Shown: positions 44,692-53,463, counted from the stretch's first letter. The stretch: DNA of 64,000 nucleotides from an uncultured Candidatus Melainabacteria bacterium (GCA_934754655.1 CAKVIC010000002.1:62001-126000); one strand, 5' to 3'. Notes: generated by a model from the letters alone, not told the origin. A program made the numbers and translations.

Positions 44692-45765
44692 ATGAAAATT
44701 GTAGATAAAAATGAGTTGATAGCAAATTTGTTTGAAGAAAATTTTTGGGGAAAGTTAAAAAAACATATCCTTGCTAGTAGCTTTGATGAGTATCTTGAAA
44801 ATTTTTTAAAAGAGCGACAAGTTACAATCGATGATGTCAAATGGACTATTCATGAACCAGGTTACATAGAAAATGATATTGAATATCAAAATATATCTAT
44901 CTTTTCATTTGAAGAATTTTTAGAGAATTTAAAACAAAAACCTGATTTTTCATTTTGTGTAAGTATTAAAATTCTAAAAATATTGAAATCACTTAAGGTA
45001 CTTGAAAGTATAAAATTAAAAAGTGATATTTTTTCTCTTAAAATTAATGCTAAAAGAATTTTTTCTTCTTTTTATAATAATGAAATAATAGACAAATTAA
45101 ATGTATTGACAGTAAAAAGTTTAGAAAGTGTGTACATTGACCAAAATCAACTTATATATATAGAAGAGGAAAACATAGATATTTTAAAAATAAGGCTATT
45201 GTTATTTGTCTTAGATTATATTTATACCTATTTAAGAACAGTAGTGTATGAAAGTCAAAAGGATATAAATACTCTTTTAGAGGTTTATAAATATGAAGCA
45301 AGATTAAACTTGAATGAAAAAAGAGAGCTTTCCAATGATATTTTAAATGCTATAAAACAATTACGAAATAATAAATATAACAAGTCTAGGGGAAGGAAAA
45401 ATAAAAGAAAAGATTTATTAACTAATGATATGCAGGCATTCTGGTTCGTAAAAGATATGGCTAAAGAAACATTAGCAGAATATAAAAACTACCTAGATAC
45501 AGTTTTACAAAAAACTAGAAAAAGTAAAAAATTAGCCATAATGCAAGTTGAACAACTATGCAAATCTAAAAAATTCGATTTAATTAGTGTAAAAATAATA
45601 ACAATTTATGCCAATGAAGTATTAAAACACGGTAGTGCCGAAACAGATTTTTGTATATCTAAACTACTAGATGAAGAATTTCATCTAGGTTTCTTTCAAG
45701 AAAATATAAATGATTTAAATGCTTTTGATAACTTTAAAAAGTGGTTAACACGTATAAATAAATAG
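44692..45765 (+). CDS. Hypothetical island protein
   Basis: The product has 357 residues, all soluble and predicted helical. There is a basic stretch near 230-240 (S-R-G-R-K-N-K-R-K) and charged helices on both sides. No family is recognised. It has its own promoter-like gap and stands between the XRE gene and the phage-like genes. Confidence 0.55.
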   Translation: MKIVDKNELIANLFEENFWGKLKKHILASSFDEYLENFLKERQVTIDDVKWTIHEPGYIENDIEYQNISIFSFEEFLENLKQKPDFSFCVSIKILKILKSLKVLESIKLKSDIFSLKINAKRIFSSFYNNEIIDKLNVLTVKSLESVYIDQNQLIYIEEENIDILKIRLLLFVLDYIYTYLRTVVYESQKDINTLLEVYKYEARLNLNEKRELSNDILNAIKQLRNNKYNKSRGRKNKRKDLLTNDMQAFWFVKDMAKETLAEYKNYLDTVLQKTRKSKKLAIMQVEQLCKSKKFDLISVKIITIYANEVLKHGSAETDFCISKLLDEEFHLGFFQENINDLNAFDNFKKWLTRINK

Positions 45766-45886
45766 AATAATATATCATAATTATAAATTTTAGAAAAGGA
45801 CAAAAATAAACTTTATTTCTGTCCCTACAGGATTTTGGAAAATCTGCACATAATAAAAGAAAAGCCAAACCAAACAGGAGGGATAT

Positions 45887-46168
45887 ATGGTTTTTCAAGA
45901 AGTATTTATGCAGTATATTTGCAAAAACTGTGACAAGATTTATTTAGACAAAGATGTTAAGGGCAGGATGACGCCCATTAAGGGGTGCTATTGTCCAGAA
46001 TGCGTCGAAAAGTACGGTTTTGTTAATCCGGAATCGCCACCGAAAAAGAGATTATCCAAAAAGCAGATTAACACTTTGAAAAATAATCAATTCCAAGTGC
46101 GAAAAAATGGGCGAAATTCAGAGCAAACCCGTGCAAATAATATGAAAGGAGGTAATAATGAGCATTAG
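45887..46168 (+). CDS. Zinc-ribbon-like phage-type protein
   Basis: The product has 93 residues; AGGAGG (45876-45882) precedes ATG 45887. Two knuckles (C-K-N-C near 13 and C-Y-C-P-E-C near 43) form a zinc-ribbon, with a basic C-terminus. Such small zinc proteins are common in phage early regions. Its 3' end overlaps the next gene start by 11 nt. Confidence 0.6.
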   Translation: MVFQEVFMQYICKNCDKIYLDKDVKGRMTPIKGCYCPECVEKYGFVNPESPPKKRLSKKQINTLKNNQFQVRKNGRNSEQTRANNMKGGNNEH

Positions 46169-46322
46169 ACAAAAATATAGAAATTTTTTGCGTAAATTGA
46201 TAGATACAAAATATCTCCAAAGATTCAAAAACGTTACAGTTTTGGGAGAAAGACTCATAAATGGCTATTATATCGTAATTTTTGAAGAAGAAATCTGTGA
46301 ATGGGAGGATATCGAATGGTAG
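46158..46322 (+). CDS. 54-residue phage-type hypothetical protein
   Basis: ATG 46158 follows AAAGGAGG (46145-46152). The frame runs 55 codons to TAG 46320-46322 and encodes M-S-I-R-Q-K-Y-R-N-F-L, basic at the start and ending in an acidic strand (I-F-E-E-E-I-C-E-W). It overlaps both neighbours, typical of tightly packed phage operons. No family is recognised. Confidence 0.6.
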   Translation: MSIRQKYRNFLRKLIDTKYLQRFKNVTVLGERLINGYYIVIFEEEICEWEDIEW

Positions 46323-46996
46323 AAGTAAATAGATATATAATAATTGAAAATACAAGTAATCCAATCTTTGCAAGAATAGCTGTCACGAAGAATCAATATG
46401 GTTATATCATCGGATTAAAAAATGATTTGAAGAAAATTTTTCCGGCAAAGCTATTAGATAGGCTATTCAAGAATCATTTATATCAAAATATTGAATCTGC
46501 TTATAATGATTATAATAATTACTGGAGCTTACAACGATTAGTATGCTGTCTTTACACGAAGATAAGCGATAAAGTTGTCCATCACATTAATAAGTTAAAA
46601 ATGGTAAATAATATTACCAATTTACTTCCGGTAACTAGAGAAGAACATACACAACTAGAAGATTACGATGAGGATGGAATGTTGGTTCAAAAAATGCAGG
46701 CTGGATTTAAAAAGAAAATTAATCGTTGTAAAAATCAAACTGTTGCAAATAATGATGATGTGATTTTACAGATTTTAAAATTTTCAAATGAAAGAGTGCC
46801 CAAAAATGAAATAATAAAAACAATGTTTAAATATGTTAAAAAAAGTTCTGTTTATGCAATTCTGAAAGATTTTTTCTACGGTAAAAAATTTATTCTAGCC
46901 CTTGAAAATAACGATATTATTGATATTTCAGAATTTAATGGAATTATGCGTGAAAGGTGGCGAAAAATCATAGAATTTGAAAAGCTCTTGATTTAG
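46316..46996 (+). CDS. HNH-nuclease-like phage protein
   Basis: The product has 226 residues from ATG 46316, where GGGAGGA (46303-46309) is well placed; an ATG at 46301 is too early for it. The centre has V-V-H-H-I-N-K-L-K and N-N-I-T-N-L-L-P-V-T-R-E-E-H, the HNH homing-nuclease pattern (H-H-x-N with N-L-x-P-V). The C-terminal ~90 residues look helical and could bind DNA. It overlaps the preceding small gene by 7 nt. Confidence 0.65.
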   Translation: MVEVNRYIIIENTSNPIFARIAVTKNQYGYIIGLKNDLKKIFPAKLLDRLFKNHLYQNIESAYNDYNNYWSLQRLVCCLYTKISDKVVHHINKLKMVNNITNLLPVTREEHTQLEDYDEDGMLVQKMQAGFKKKINRCKNQTVANNDDVILQILKFSNERVPKNEIIKTMFKYVKKSSVYAILKDFFYGKKFILALENNDIIDISEFNGIMRERWRKIIEFEKLLI

Positions 46997-47122
46997 CAAA
47001 ATTACTACTTTAGGCTAAATTTTATAAAATTAATTGTATAAAAAGTTTAAAGGCTTAGAAGTTAACAATAATTGGAAATATTTTATTATTAATAAAAAAT
47101 TAAACATAGAGAGGATTAAATT

Positions 47123-47359
47123 ATGAAGAATGATATTAATGAAAATGTAAATGTACCCGTGCTTATACTTGTAACTGATTGGAATAAATATTTTGATTAT
47201 CCAAAATTGGGAACATTAAGAAAACTAATATTTGAAGCTGATACGAATGGTTTTAATAAAGTTATTCGTAGAATACAATCAAGAGTTTTGATTAATGTAT
47301 CAGAATACTTTAAATGGGTCGATGAAACCAATGGAATAATTCCGGATTCTCAAAATTAA
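47123..47359 (+). CDS. AlpA/excisionase-like small DNA binder
   Basis: The product has 78 residues; GAGAGG precedes ATG 47123. The pattern L-G-T-L-R-K-L-I-F, G-F-N-K-V-I-R-R-I-Q-S-R-V-L-I and F-x-K-W-V is typical of the small winged/MerR-like excisionase or AlpA-type regulators on integrative elements. It could help excision with the integrase nearby. Confidence 0.6.
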   Translation: MKNDINENVNVPVLILVTDWNKYFDYPKLGTLRKLIFEADTNGFNKVIRRIQSRVLINVSEYFKWVDETNGIIPDSQN

Positions 47360-47386
47360 AGGATGGCATCAAGCCATCCTTTTTAA
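47358..47386 (+). terminator. Terminator between AlpA-like and HigA genes
   Basis: AAAGGATGGC (47358-47367) pairs with GCCATCCTTT (47373-47382), followed by T residues. It overlaps the stop codon of the gene. Confidence 0.8.
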
Positions 47387-47393
47387 TTTAAAC

Positions 47394-47675
47394 TTACTGC
47401 AAAGGTACAATATCAAGTTTATACCCCAAAGGAATTAAAATTTTTAGTAAAGTATCAATTTGAGGAGCTGTTTTTGATTTCTCTAAACGAACTAAATATT
47501 CTTGTTTAATATTGCATAATTTAGCAAACTCTGCTTGAGTTAAGCCTCTTTCTTTTCTAATCTCAAGAATTTTTCCCAATAGTTCAACCTGTAAATCTAT
47601 TTGAGATTGTTCTTCTTTCGTTAAATCAAGAGTTTCTTTAAAATCTGACCATTTGTTAGAATGTTTATTTTCCAT
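47394..47675 (-). CDS. higA: HigA-type antitoxin
   Basis: The protein has 93 residues with an XRE helix-turn-helix (G-L-T-Q-A-E-F-A-K-L, K-Q-E-Y-L-V-R-L-E-K) after an acidic N-terminal helix. It lies 2 nt downstream of the toxin gene, the toxin-first order of HigBA. It neutralises the toxin and represses the operon. Confidence 0.85.
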   Translation of the reverse strand: MENKHSNKWSDFKETLDLTKEEQSQIDLQVELLGKILEIRKERGLTQAEFAKLCNIKQEYLVRLEKSKTAPQIDTLLKILIPLGYKLDIVPLQ

Positions 47676-47677
47676 TT

Positions 47678-48046
47678 TTACAAATTCCTTTCAATAGAAT
47701 CTTTCATTAGTTTTAAGGCTTTTTCAATCTCCCTACGGGGAGTTTTTTGAGTCATTTTTACAAAGTGGTTAAGAATAATATATTTATTTTCTTGTTTGTA
47801 GAAAAAGAAAAATCTATCTCTAATGGGTCTTAGTTCGTACAAATCACCTTCTAAGTGCTTGATAAAAGGTTCTCCGACTTGTGTACCATAGCATTCTAAG
47901 ATATCAAGATACTCAACGATTTTCTTTAATTTGATTCTTGCATTTTTCGATTTTAAAGATTTTTCTTTCAATTTGTAGATATATTCTTGGCTTTCGCTAT
48001 AACCGTTTGTATCTTGCCAGAATATTACTTCGTATTTTTTATCCAT
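47678..48046 (-). CDS. higB: HigB/RelE-superfamily toxin
   Basis: The protein has 122 residues and matches the Gp49/HigB type: W-Q-D, L-x-I-L-x-C-Y-G, E-P-F-I-K-H-L-E-G-D-L-Y-E-L-R-P-I-R-D-R-F-F and a late K-M-T-Q-K-T-P with a basic end. These ribosome-dependent mRNA interferases stabilise mobile DNA. Confidence 0.85.
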   Translation of the reverse strand: MDKKYEVIFWQDTNGYSESQEYIYKLKEKSLKSKNARIKLKKIVEYLDILECYGTQVGEPFIKHLEGDLYELRPIRDRFFFFYKQENKYIILNHFVKMTQKTPRREIEKALKLMKDSIERNL

Positions 48047-48095
48047 TTTGTACCTATCTATATTATAACTAATTAGTTATAATATTTCAACCTTT

Positions 48096-49178
48096 TTACA
48101 AACTTACACCATTTAACATTTTATCATTCATATCTTCAACAATATCAGCAGTGTGTTTCTGAGCAAGGTGCGAATATCTTTTTACCATTTGTAAGGTTTT
48201 ATGTCCTAAAACCTCTGCAATTTCCAGCAATGTTTTACCACTCATTGCTAGATAACTAGCTGCAGTATGTCTTAAATCATGAAATCTAAAATCTTCAATA
48301 CCTGCCCTTTTTACCGCATTATTAAAGGCTTTTATTCTATCGCAAGGTTTATTGGGGTTATTTCCTGGGAATAAAAACTTATTTTTAAGATTTCTAATTT
48401 TAGAATATTCTTTTAATTCATTCTGCACCCTTTTAGGAATAGCAATACCTCTATTATCACCATTTTTTGTATTCATAAAATAAAAATAGTTATTTACTAA
48501 ATCTACATCTTTCCAAGTTAAAGAAATTATTTCATTATACCTTGCCCCTGTTGTTAATGCGATTAACACAACCAGATATAATTCAAAAGAAGATTTTTTG
48601 CATTCTCTTAGTAAGCTGGATATCTCTTCTTTTTTTAAAAATCTTACTCTAGAATTATCTTCTGTTTCTTTTCTTACATTATAGACAGAGTTTTCTGACA
48701 TCCAACCCCAATCTTTTACTGCAAATGAAAATACTATTGATAATGTTGATAAATATCTGTTTACCGTAGCTTTTGATAGCGTTTTATTACCACGAACAAC
48801 ATGTTTGCTTGGTTCCTTTTCCAAAATTTGTTTATATTCTGTAATTAGTGGTGTATTTATACTTGATAGATAATATTTGCCAATTTTTGATTTCCACCAA
48901 TTCAGATGTAATAAAAATTTTTCTTGGTCACTATTTCTTTTGGGTAATTCGTATTTAATATATCTGTCAATTAGCTCTTCTACTGTATGCTTATTAGCTT
49001 CATAGTCTTTAAAATAAATACCACGTTTTATATCTGTTTCAGTTTGTTTTGCCCATTCAACCGCATCTGTTTTCCTATCAAATGTTTTATTAACAGGAGG
49101 ACATCCTTTAATTCTGATTGAAACAGTATATGTAAATCTTTTCTTTGTTTTTGAATAGCGTTCTTTGATTTCTGCCAT
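48096..49178 (-). CDS. int: Tyrosine recombinase/integrase of the island
   Basis: The protein has 360 residues. An N-terminal AP2-like arm-binding part and SAM-like core-binding domain precede the catalytic domain, which has T-T-G-A-R-Y-N-E (R), F-H-D-L-R-H-T-A-A-S-Y-L (H-x2-R), L-G-H-K and a final Y-S-H-L tyrosine. It would catalyse insertion into the CAT tRNA. The gene lies just inside the right attachment repeat. Confidence 0.93.
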   Translation of the reverse strand: MAEIKERYSKTKKRFTYTVSIRIKGCPPVNKTFDRKTDAVEWAKQTETDIKRGIYFKDYEANKHTVEELIDRYIKYELPKRNSDQEKFLLHLNWWKSKIGKYYLSSINTPLITEYKQILEKEPSKHVVRGNKTLSKATVNRYLSTLSIVFSFAVKDWGWMSENSVYNVRKETEDNSRVRFLKKEEISSLLRECKKSSFELYLVVLIALTTGARYNEIISLTWKDVDLVNNYFYFMNTKNGDNRGIAIPKRVQNELKEYSKIRNLKNKFLFPGNNPNKPCDRIKAFNNAVKRAGIEDFRFHDLRHTAASYLAMSGKTLLEIAEVLGHKTLQMVKRYSHLAQKHTADIVEDMNDKMLNGVSL

Positions 49179-49200
49179 TATTACACACTTTCAGTGTTAT

Positions 49201-49231
49201 AATTTGTCGTAGATTTGTCGGAATTGAATAT
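49201..49231 (+). repeat. Island inner direct repeat, right copy
   Basis: AATTTGTCGTAGATTTGTCG then GAATTGAATAT. It matches 35610-35640 with two differences and lies just upstream of the integrase start. Confidence 0.7.
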
Positions 49232-49343
49232 AAAAAAGTGGAAATTTTTTGAACAATTCTGAACTAATTATAACACATGCGTTCCATATATTCAAGTGTT
49301 TACGGCATTTTATCTTTTATATATTTATTCTCTTTATGAACAC

Positions 49344-49375
49344 CAGAGGACTCATAATCCTTTGGTCGTGGGTTC
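49344..49375 (+). repeat. Island right attachment repeat
   Basis: An exact 32-nt copy of 35478-35509. The following bases are a degraded tRNA 3' end, so this is the displaced original end and not a functional tRNA. Confidence 0.88.
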
Positions 49376-49405
49376 TTACCCTCCTTCCCTTAAAACAATC
49401 AAATT

Positions 49406-50167
49406 TTAATCAGTACTCCAATTTATAATCGGTAAGCCTTTTTGTTCAAAAAAATCATTACATTTTTTGAATGGATTATTACACTCACACATAAACGCTT
49501 TTACATTATTTTGCAATTTTGCATAATTTCCACAATAATTTTTTGCACCACCCAAGTTTGACGGATGTGATGTTCTAATTATACAAATATTATTTTTTAA
49601 CAACTCTTTGTCTTTGCTATCATCATCAAACATTTCTAACAAATTTGCATTTTTGCCGAATAGCATTATAACAAGTGGTTTGTTTTCTCTATTATAAACC
49701 AATTTTTCTATAACTTTTTTCACAAAAGGCGTCCAAGCTCTTAAATGTATTTCTTTCGATTTTTCTTGACGATTTTTTTCTTTTACTTTACAAAACGTCA
49801 ATGCAGAATTAAGAAGTAACACACCGTTTGTTCTCCAATTTGTTAATTTTGTATTCTTATTATCAATTCCAAACTCTTTTAGTCTATCAAAAATATTTTT
49901 CAAAGAATCTTTTGCTGATTCATTATTTCCAAAAGAGAAAGCCAAACCATCAGCTCTATCTTCATCAGGATAAGGGTCTTGCCCAATTATCAAAACTTTA
50001 ACGTCTTGCGGTTTTAAACCAATAAATGCACTAAAAATTTTTTCTTTTTTATTTGGACTTGTGCATTCATTAATGCAATTTAAAATACTACCGTCTTTAA
50101 AAAGTTCCTCTAATTCTTGCTTATTAAACCAATTATTTTTAATCAAAATTTCTTTAAAATCTTCCAT
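49406..50167 (-). CDS. ung: Uracil-DNA glycosylase
   Basis: The protein has 253 residues from ATG 50165-50167 (AGAAGGG upstream). Motif A is G-Q-D-P-Y-P (62-67, catalytic D64), with Pro where classic family-1 enzymes have His. L-L-N-S-A-L-T-F and T-S-H-P-S-N-L-G-G give the second and third motifs. It removes uracil from DNA. The motif differs from the textbook form, but similar variants exist in the family. A C-terminal ~25 residues are extra and Cys-rich. Confidence 0.88.
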   Translation of the reverse strand: MEDFKEILIKNNWFNKQELEELFKDGSILNCINECTSPNKKEKIFSAFIGLKPQDVKVLIIGQDPYPDEDRADGLAFSFGNNESAKDSLKNIFDRLKEFGIDNKNTKLTNWRTNGVLLLNSALTFCKVKEKNRQEKSKEIHLRAWTPFVKKVIEKLVYNRENKPLVIMLFGKNANLLEMFDDDSKDKELLKNNICIIRTSHPSNLGGAKNYCGNYAKLQNNVKAFMCECNNPFKKCNDFFEQKGLPIINWSTD

Positions 50168-50381
50168 ATTAAGCCCTTCTGCTATACATTTTTTAAGTAG
50201 AATATAACAAACTGTTATAAATAATGCAAGATAAATTTTCAAATTATTTTAAAATTTGCAGAAAAAATATTTTTTTATGCTATCATGCATGTGATTAAAA
50301 AAAAACTTGTTAAAAATAAAGTATAAATATTTACTCAATTTTTACGGTTTTTATTGGAATTATAAAGAAGGGAGATTCAAA

Positions 50382-50684
50382 ATGAAAAAATTATTTAGCA
50401 CGATTGCTGTATTAGGATTACTATCAATGCCAGCGTTCGCTTCAGAACCATTTGGGTTTATTTATCAAAATACAACACACCAATTATTAGGTTCTGGTTC
50501 AGTTAACCCTGCCAAAGTAGGTACTTCAACTTGTACATCATATTTTGGTATCGTTGCATTAGGCGATTGCTCAGTAAAAAAAGCTATGACAAATGGTAAA
50601 ATTACAGCTTTATCACATGCTGATCAAGATGTAAAAAATATTCTTGGATTTAAAAGAATTACAACAAAAGCTTATGGTCAATAG
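50382..50684 (+). CDS. TRL-family secreted protein
   Basis: The protein has 100 residues; GAAGGGAG precedes ATG 50382. A signal peptide (M-K-K-L-F-S-T-I-A, cut after A-F-A-S) leads to a small domain with Y-F-G-I-V-A-L-G-D-C-S-V-x2-A and H-A-D-x-D-V-K-N-I-L-G and a terminal Y-G. This is the TRL (tRNA-associated locus) lipoprotein-like family. Role unknown. Confidence 0.75.
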   Translation: MKKLFSTIAVLGLLSMPAFASEPFGFIYQNTTHQLLGSGSVNPAKVGTSTCTSYFGIVALGDCSVKKAMTNGKITALSHADQDVKNILGFKRITTKAYGQ

Positions 50685-50716
50685 TTAATAAAACTTTAAA
50701 AATTTTAATCAAACTG

Positions 50717-50762
50717 AATCCTAAAACTTAGACAAAAAGTCTGTTTTAGGATTTTAGTTTTT
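50717..50762 (+). terminator. Terminator of the TRL gene
   Basis: AATCCTAAAAC (50717-50727) pairs with GTTTTAGGATT (50743-50753), followed by T residues. Confidence 0.8.
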
Positions 50763-50796
50763 TGATACAATATTCTTATAAAAAAAGGTGATTAAA

Positions 50797-51366
50797 ATGT
50801 ATTATAAAACATACTACACTTCTCCGATTGGTAAACTTATGCTCGCAAGTGATAGCAGTAATCTTGTTGGACTTTGGATAGAGGGACAAAAATTTTTTGG
50901 TGATACTATTAACGAAAAAATGATTGAAAATAATAATCTTGAAATTTTTAATAAAACAAAATCTTGGCTAGATAAATATTTTAAAGGTAAAGCTCCAAAA
51001 ATCACAGAAATTCCACTTGCACCTACTGGAAATAGTTTTAGACAAAGTGTGTGGAAAATATTATGTAAAATACCCTATGGCGAAATTTATACTTATGGTC
51101 AAATTGCAAGAATCATAGCAAAAGAACAAGGAAAATCAAAAATGTCAGCACAAGCTATAGGCGGTGCTGTTGGACATAATCCAATTTCCATTATAATCCC
51201 GTGTCATAGAGTTATCGGCTCAAATGGAAAATTAACCGGCTATGCAGGTGGTATAGAAAATAAAATAAAACTTTTGGAACTTGAAAACCATTCCCCAAAG
51301 TTTGCAGGGAAAACAATAGCTTTTCCGCAAACTCAAATTATTAATTTATGTAACGATTTTTGTTAA
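50797..51366 (+). CDS. ogt: Methylated-DNA--protein-cysteine methyltransferase
   Basis: The protein has 189 residues from ATG 50797, with AAAAGGTG upstream. It contains the signature I-P-C-H-R-V-I with acceptor Cys, preceded by the helix-turn-helix region with the Arg finger (Y-T-Y-G-Q-I-A) and followed by Y-A-G-G. It transfers a methyl group from O6-methylguanine to itself in one turnover. The last ~20 residues beyond the core are additional. Confidence 0.9.
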   Translation: MYYKTYYTSPIGKLMLASDSSNLVGLWIEGQKFFGDTINEKMIENNNLEIFNKTKSWLDKYFKGKAPKITEIPLAPTGNSFRQSVWKILCKIPYGEIYTYGQIARIIAKEQGKSKMSAQAIGGAVGHNPISIIIPCHRVIGSNGKLTGYAGGIENKIKLLELENHSPKFAGKTIAFPQTQIINLCNDFC

Positions 51367-51371
51367 AACCC

Positions 51372-51398
51372 TAAAGTTATTCGCAAAAATGCCGTTAA
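51372..51398 (+). promoter_or_regulatory. Sigma-28 type promoter of lytic transglycosylase
   Basis: TAAAGTTA (51372-51379), 11 nt, then GCCGTTAA (51391-51398). The preceding AAAACCC is shared with the site at 61033. Confidence 0.8.
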
Positions 51399-51431
51399 CT
51401 ATAATGTATCGATATTATTAAAGGCAAAATC

Positions 51432-52325
51432 ATGGATTTAAATGCTATTAATAACTTTAAAAATTTACCCGAAATCGCTGAAATTCTAAAACATTGCGAA
51501 AACAATGATCTTAATAATCAACCATCTAATTCTGTTTTTGGACACTTTATCAACAGTGAAATATGCGAAGGAGAATCAAAAAATCCCACTAAAAATTTAA
51601 TTCCAAAAACAGAAACATTAAAACAACTTTTTATAAGCCAAATAAAAAACGAACTTTCAAACATAAATAATAAAACAGAAATTACTCTTGAAGATACAAA
51701 AGAAACTACTCTTGATGAAGATACAAAAGAAAAAATTCGCTCAAATATTAAAAAAGTTGCAGCCAAAAGGATTCCTAACCGTGGAGTGCTTAATTTGTCA
51801 GATGAAGATATTGAATATTGGACAGATTTAATTTATAAAAATTCAAAAGAATTTAATTTCCCACCGGAAGTTTTAATTGCAATAATAAGACAAGAATGTG
51901 ATTTCAAAAGAAGTATAAAAAACCCTATGCAAATCACTCGTATAACAGTTGAAGACATTTTTTTGCACAAAAATAAATATTGCAAACTAAACGAAAAGTT
52001 ATACAATGAAATAATGTCTTTATGCAATGGAAACAAAAATAAATTAATAAATTTGTATAAAACTAATCCCGATATCAGCATAAAAATAGGAATGCTTTGT
52101 TATTTAAGCAAGGGAAATTCTTCAAAAGATATCACAGAATGGAATCTTAAAGAGCATACATCTGCAGCATACAGATACAATGGAAGCCCACTTAAAGAAA
52201 AATACGCAAACTCAGTTGAAGGATTCTTAAAAATACTTGACTTTCCAAATACATCTATTGATGTTTATTATGCTCAAAATACTGAAAACCCTCAAAACAC
52301 CGAAACCAAACAATTTGGAGTTTAA
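51432..52325 (+). CDS. SLT-type lytic transglycosylase-like protein
   Basis: The protein has 297 residues. No signal peptide is visible and the first ~115 residues are polar and disordered-looking. The SLT fold begins near 130: P-P-E-V-L-I-A-I-I-R-Q-E-C (Glu near 155), N-P-M-Q-I-T, and A-Y-R-Y-N-G-S. The lack of a signal and the sigma-28 promoter suggest export by the flagellar apparatus, like rod-associated muramidases. That is inference. Confidence 0.75.
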   Translation: MDLNAINNFKNLPEIAEILKHCENNDLNNQPSNSVFGHFINSEICEGESKNPTKNLIPKTETLKQLFISQIKNELSNINNKTEITLEDTKETTLDEDTKEKIRSNIKKVAAKRIPNRGVLNLSDEDIEYWTDLIYKNSKEFNFPPEVLIAIIRQECDFKRSIKNPMQITRITVEDIFLHKNKYCKLNEKLYNEIMSLCNGNKNKLINLYKTNPDISIKIGMLCYLSKGNSSKDITEWNLKEHTSAAYRYNGSPLKEKYANSVEGFLKILDFPNTSIDVYYAQNTENPQNTETKQFGV

Positions 52326-52326
52326 T

Positions 52327-52701
52327 TTATTCTGAATAATTAATAATAGTTCCGCCACTTTGTGACATTGAATCATAAGCGTTTTGAATTTTAATATTTT
52401 TACGAACTTTTTGTAATTCCATTTTGGTATCTTTCATAACTTCTTCAAGTTTAGAAATATTTTCTTGTTCTGATTTTTTTAATTCATTTAACAATGCATT
52501 AAGTTCTGTTTTTTGATTTTCATCAAGCACTAAATATTTTCGCATGCATTTGCAATTCAAAAACACTTGTTCTCGGAGCTTTAGCATTGTCATTGCACCG
52601 TCATAATCCTCACGCTCCAACATTTTTTTTATATCTTCAGAACCATTTAGGAGTTGCTGATATTGCATTATTAATTGTTCAAATTGTTTTTTATTCTCCA
52701 T
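52327..52701 (-). CDS. Putative flagellar export chaperone (FliT/FlgN-like)
   Basis: The product has 124 residues, predicted almost wholly helical. The mix of charged helices and a Cys pair (C-K-C) in the middle fits the small chaperones that escort flagellar subunits. It is the third gene of the flaG-fliS operon, 12 nt after fliS, the usual fliT position. Sequence similarity alone is too weak to name it firmly. Confidence 0.55.
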   Translation of the reverse strand: MENKKQFEQLIMQYQQLLNGSEDIKKMLEREDYDGAMTMLKLREQVFLNCKCMRKYLVLDENQKTELNALLNELKKSEQENISKLEEVMKDTKMELQKVRKNIKIQNAYDSMSQSGGTIINYSE

Positions 52702-52713
52702 TTGCTAACTCCT

Positions 52714-53463
52714 TTAATTATCCCAATCATCAAACAAATCATCCGCTGAAACACTTTCTTGCTCTTGTGGAGCATCAAATGTTGTAACATGTTGTTCACT
52801 GTCACTTACAAAATTATCTTGAAGATTTTTTGATAAATCCTCAGATTTTCCGATTTCAGGCTGCGCAATTTGTGTATTATCTTCTTGAAGTTTTTGCTCT
52901 TCAACTTGAGGTTCTTGTTTTGAATTATCTTCCGTCAAAGTATTATCTGCGGGCAATTGACCTAAAGCAGCTTCCATTTGTAATTCCAAAGCCTGTTCAT
53001 AAGGTGGAGCCGGTGGCAAACTGCCATTTTGACGATTAGTAGCCTGTTGTTTCATAACTTCTTCAACAGAAGATATTCCACTTTTAATTTCTACAGCTTT
53101 TTGAAAGCCCCAACGAATATTTACAAAATCATCAAGCACTTCATCAATCAAAGGCGCATTTCTTTGCACATTTGCCTTAATAAGCTTCATTGCCATTCTA
53201 TTGTACAAACGAAATAATGATTTTGAAACATCATTTCCATTTTCTAAATCAATTGTACGCATTAATTCACGCAAAATTTTCCTTGCGCCATCAATATTTT
53301 CAGAACGCGTTTTATAATCTTTTTGCTCAATTGCCGTTTTAGCTTTTTGTAAAAACTGAATCGCCGCATCAAATAACATCAGCATTAACTTCTCCGGCGT
53401 CGCGGTCGTTACGTTGCTTGTTTGATATTGTTTAATGTACTTGTTGTATGGATTTATAGGCAT
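52714..53463 (-). CDS. fliS: FliS flagellin chaperone with long acidic tail
   Basis: The product has 249 residues, almost double the normal ~130. Residues 1-125 are FliS: the N-P-Y-x-K-Y start, L-M-L-M-L-F-D-A-A-I, a four-helix bundle. It prevents premature filament assembly. The remaining ~110 residues are Glu/Gln/Asp-rich, apparently disordered, and end D-D-L-F-D-D-W-D-N. I know no FliS with such a tail. Confidence 0.85.
   Translation of the reverse strand: MPINPYNKYIKQYQTSNVTTATPEKLMLMLFDAAIQFLQKAKTAIEQKDYKTRSENIDGARKILRELMRTIDLENGNDVSKSLFRLYNRMAMKLIKANVQRNAPLIDEVLDDFVNIRWGFQKAVEIKSGISSVEEVMKQQATNRQNGSLPPAPPYEQALELQMEAALGQLPADNTLTEDNSKQEPQVEEQKLQEDNTQIAQPEIGKSEDLSKNLQDNFVSDSEQHVTTFDAPQEQESVSADDLFDDWDN

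Larger units (their letters stand above)
35478..49375 (+). mobile_element. tRNA-integrated genomic island with CBASS cargo
   Basis: A ~13.9-kb segment is bounded by exact 32-bp direct repeats. The left one lies inside the intact CAT tRNA; the right one is followed by a degraded tRNA 3' end (TTACCCTCCTTCCC versus GAATCCCTCC then GGGCCC). A tyrosine integrase is encoded near the right end (48096-49178, minus). Inner 31-bp repeats at 35610 and 49201 resemble integrase arm sites. Cargo: CBASS operon, membrane-protein operon with XRE regulator, phage-like small genes including an AlpA-like DNA binder, and HigBA. No structural, replication or conjugation genes are seen, so it is a small integrative island, possibly a satellite. 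Confidence 0.85.

Noticed and set aside
49344..49390. Second tRNA-Met gene
   Set aside because: Only the anticodon-to-T-arm part is present, the T-arm is altered and there is no 5' half; it is an attachment remnant.
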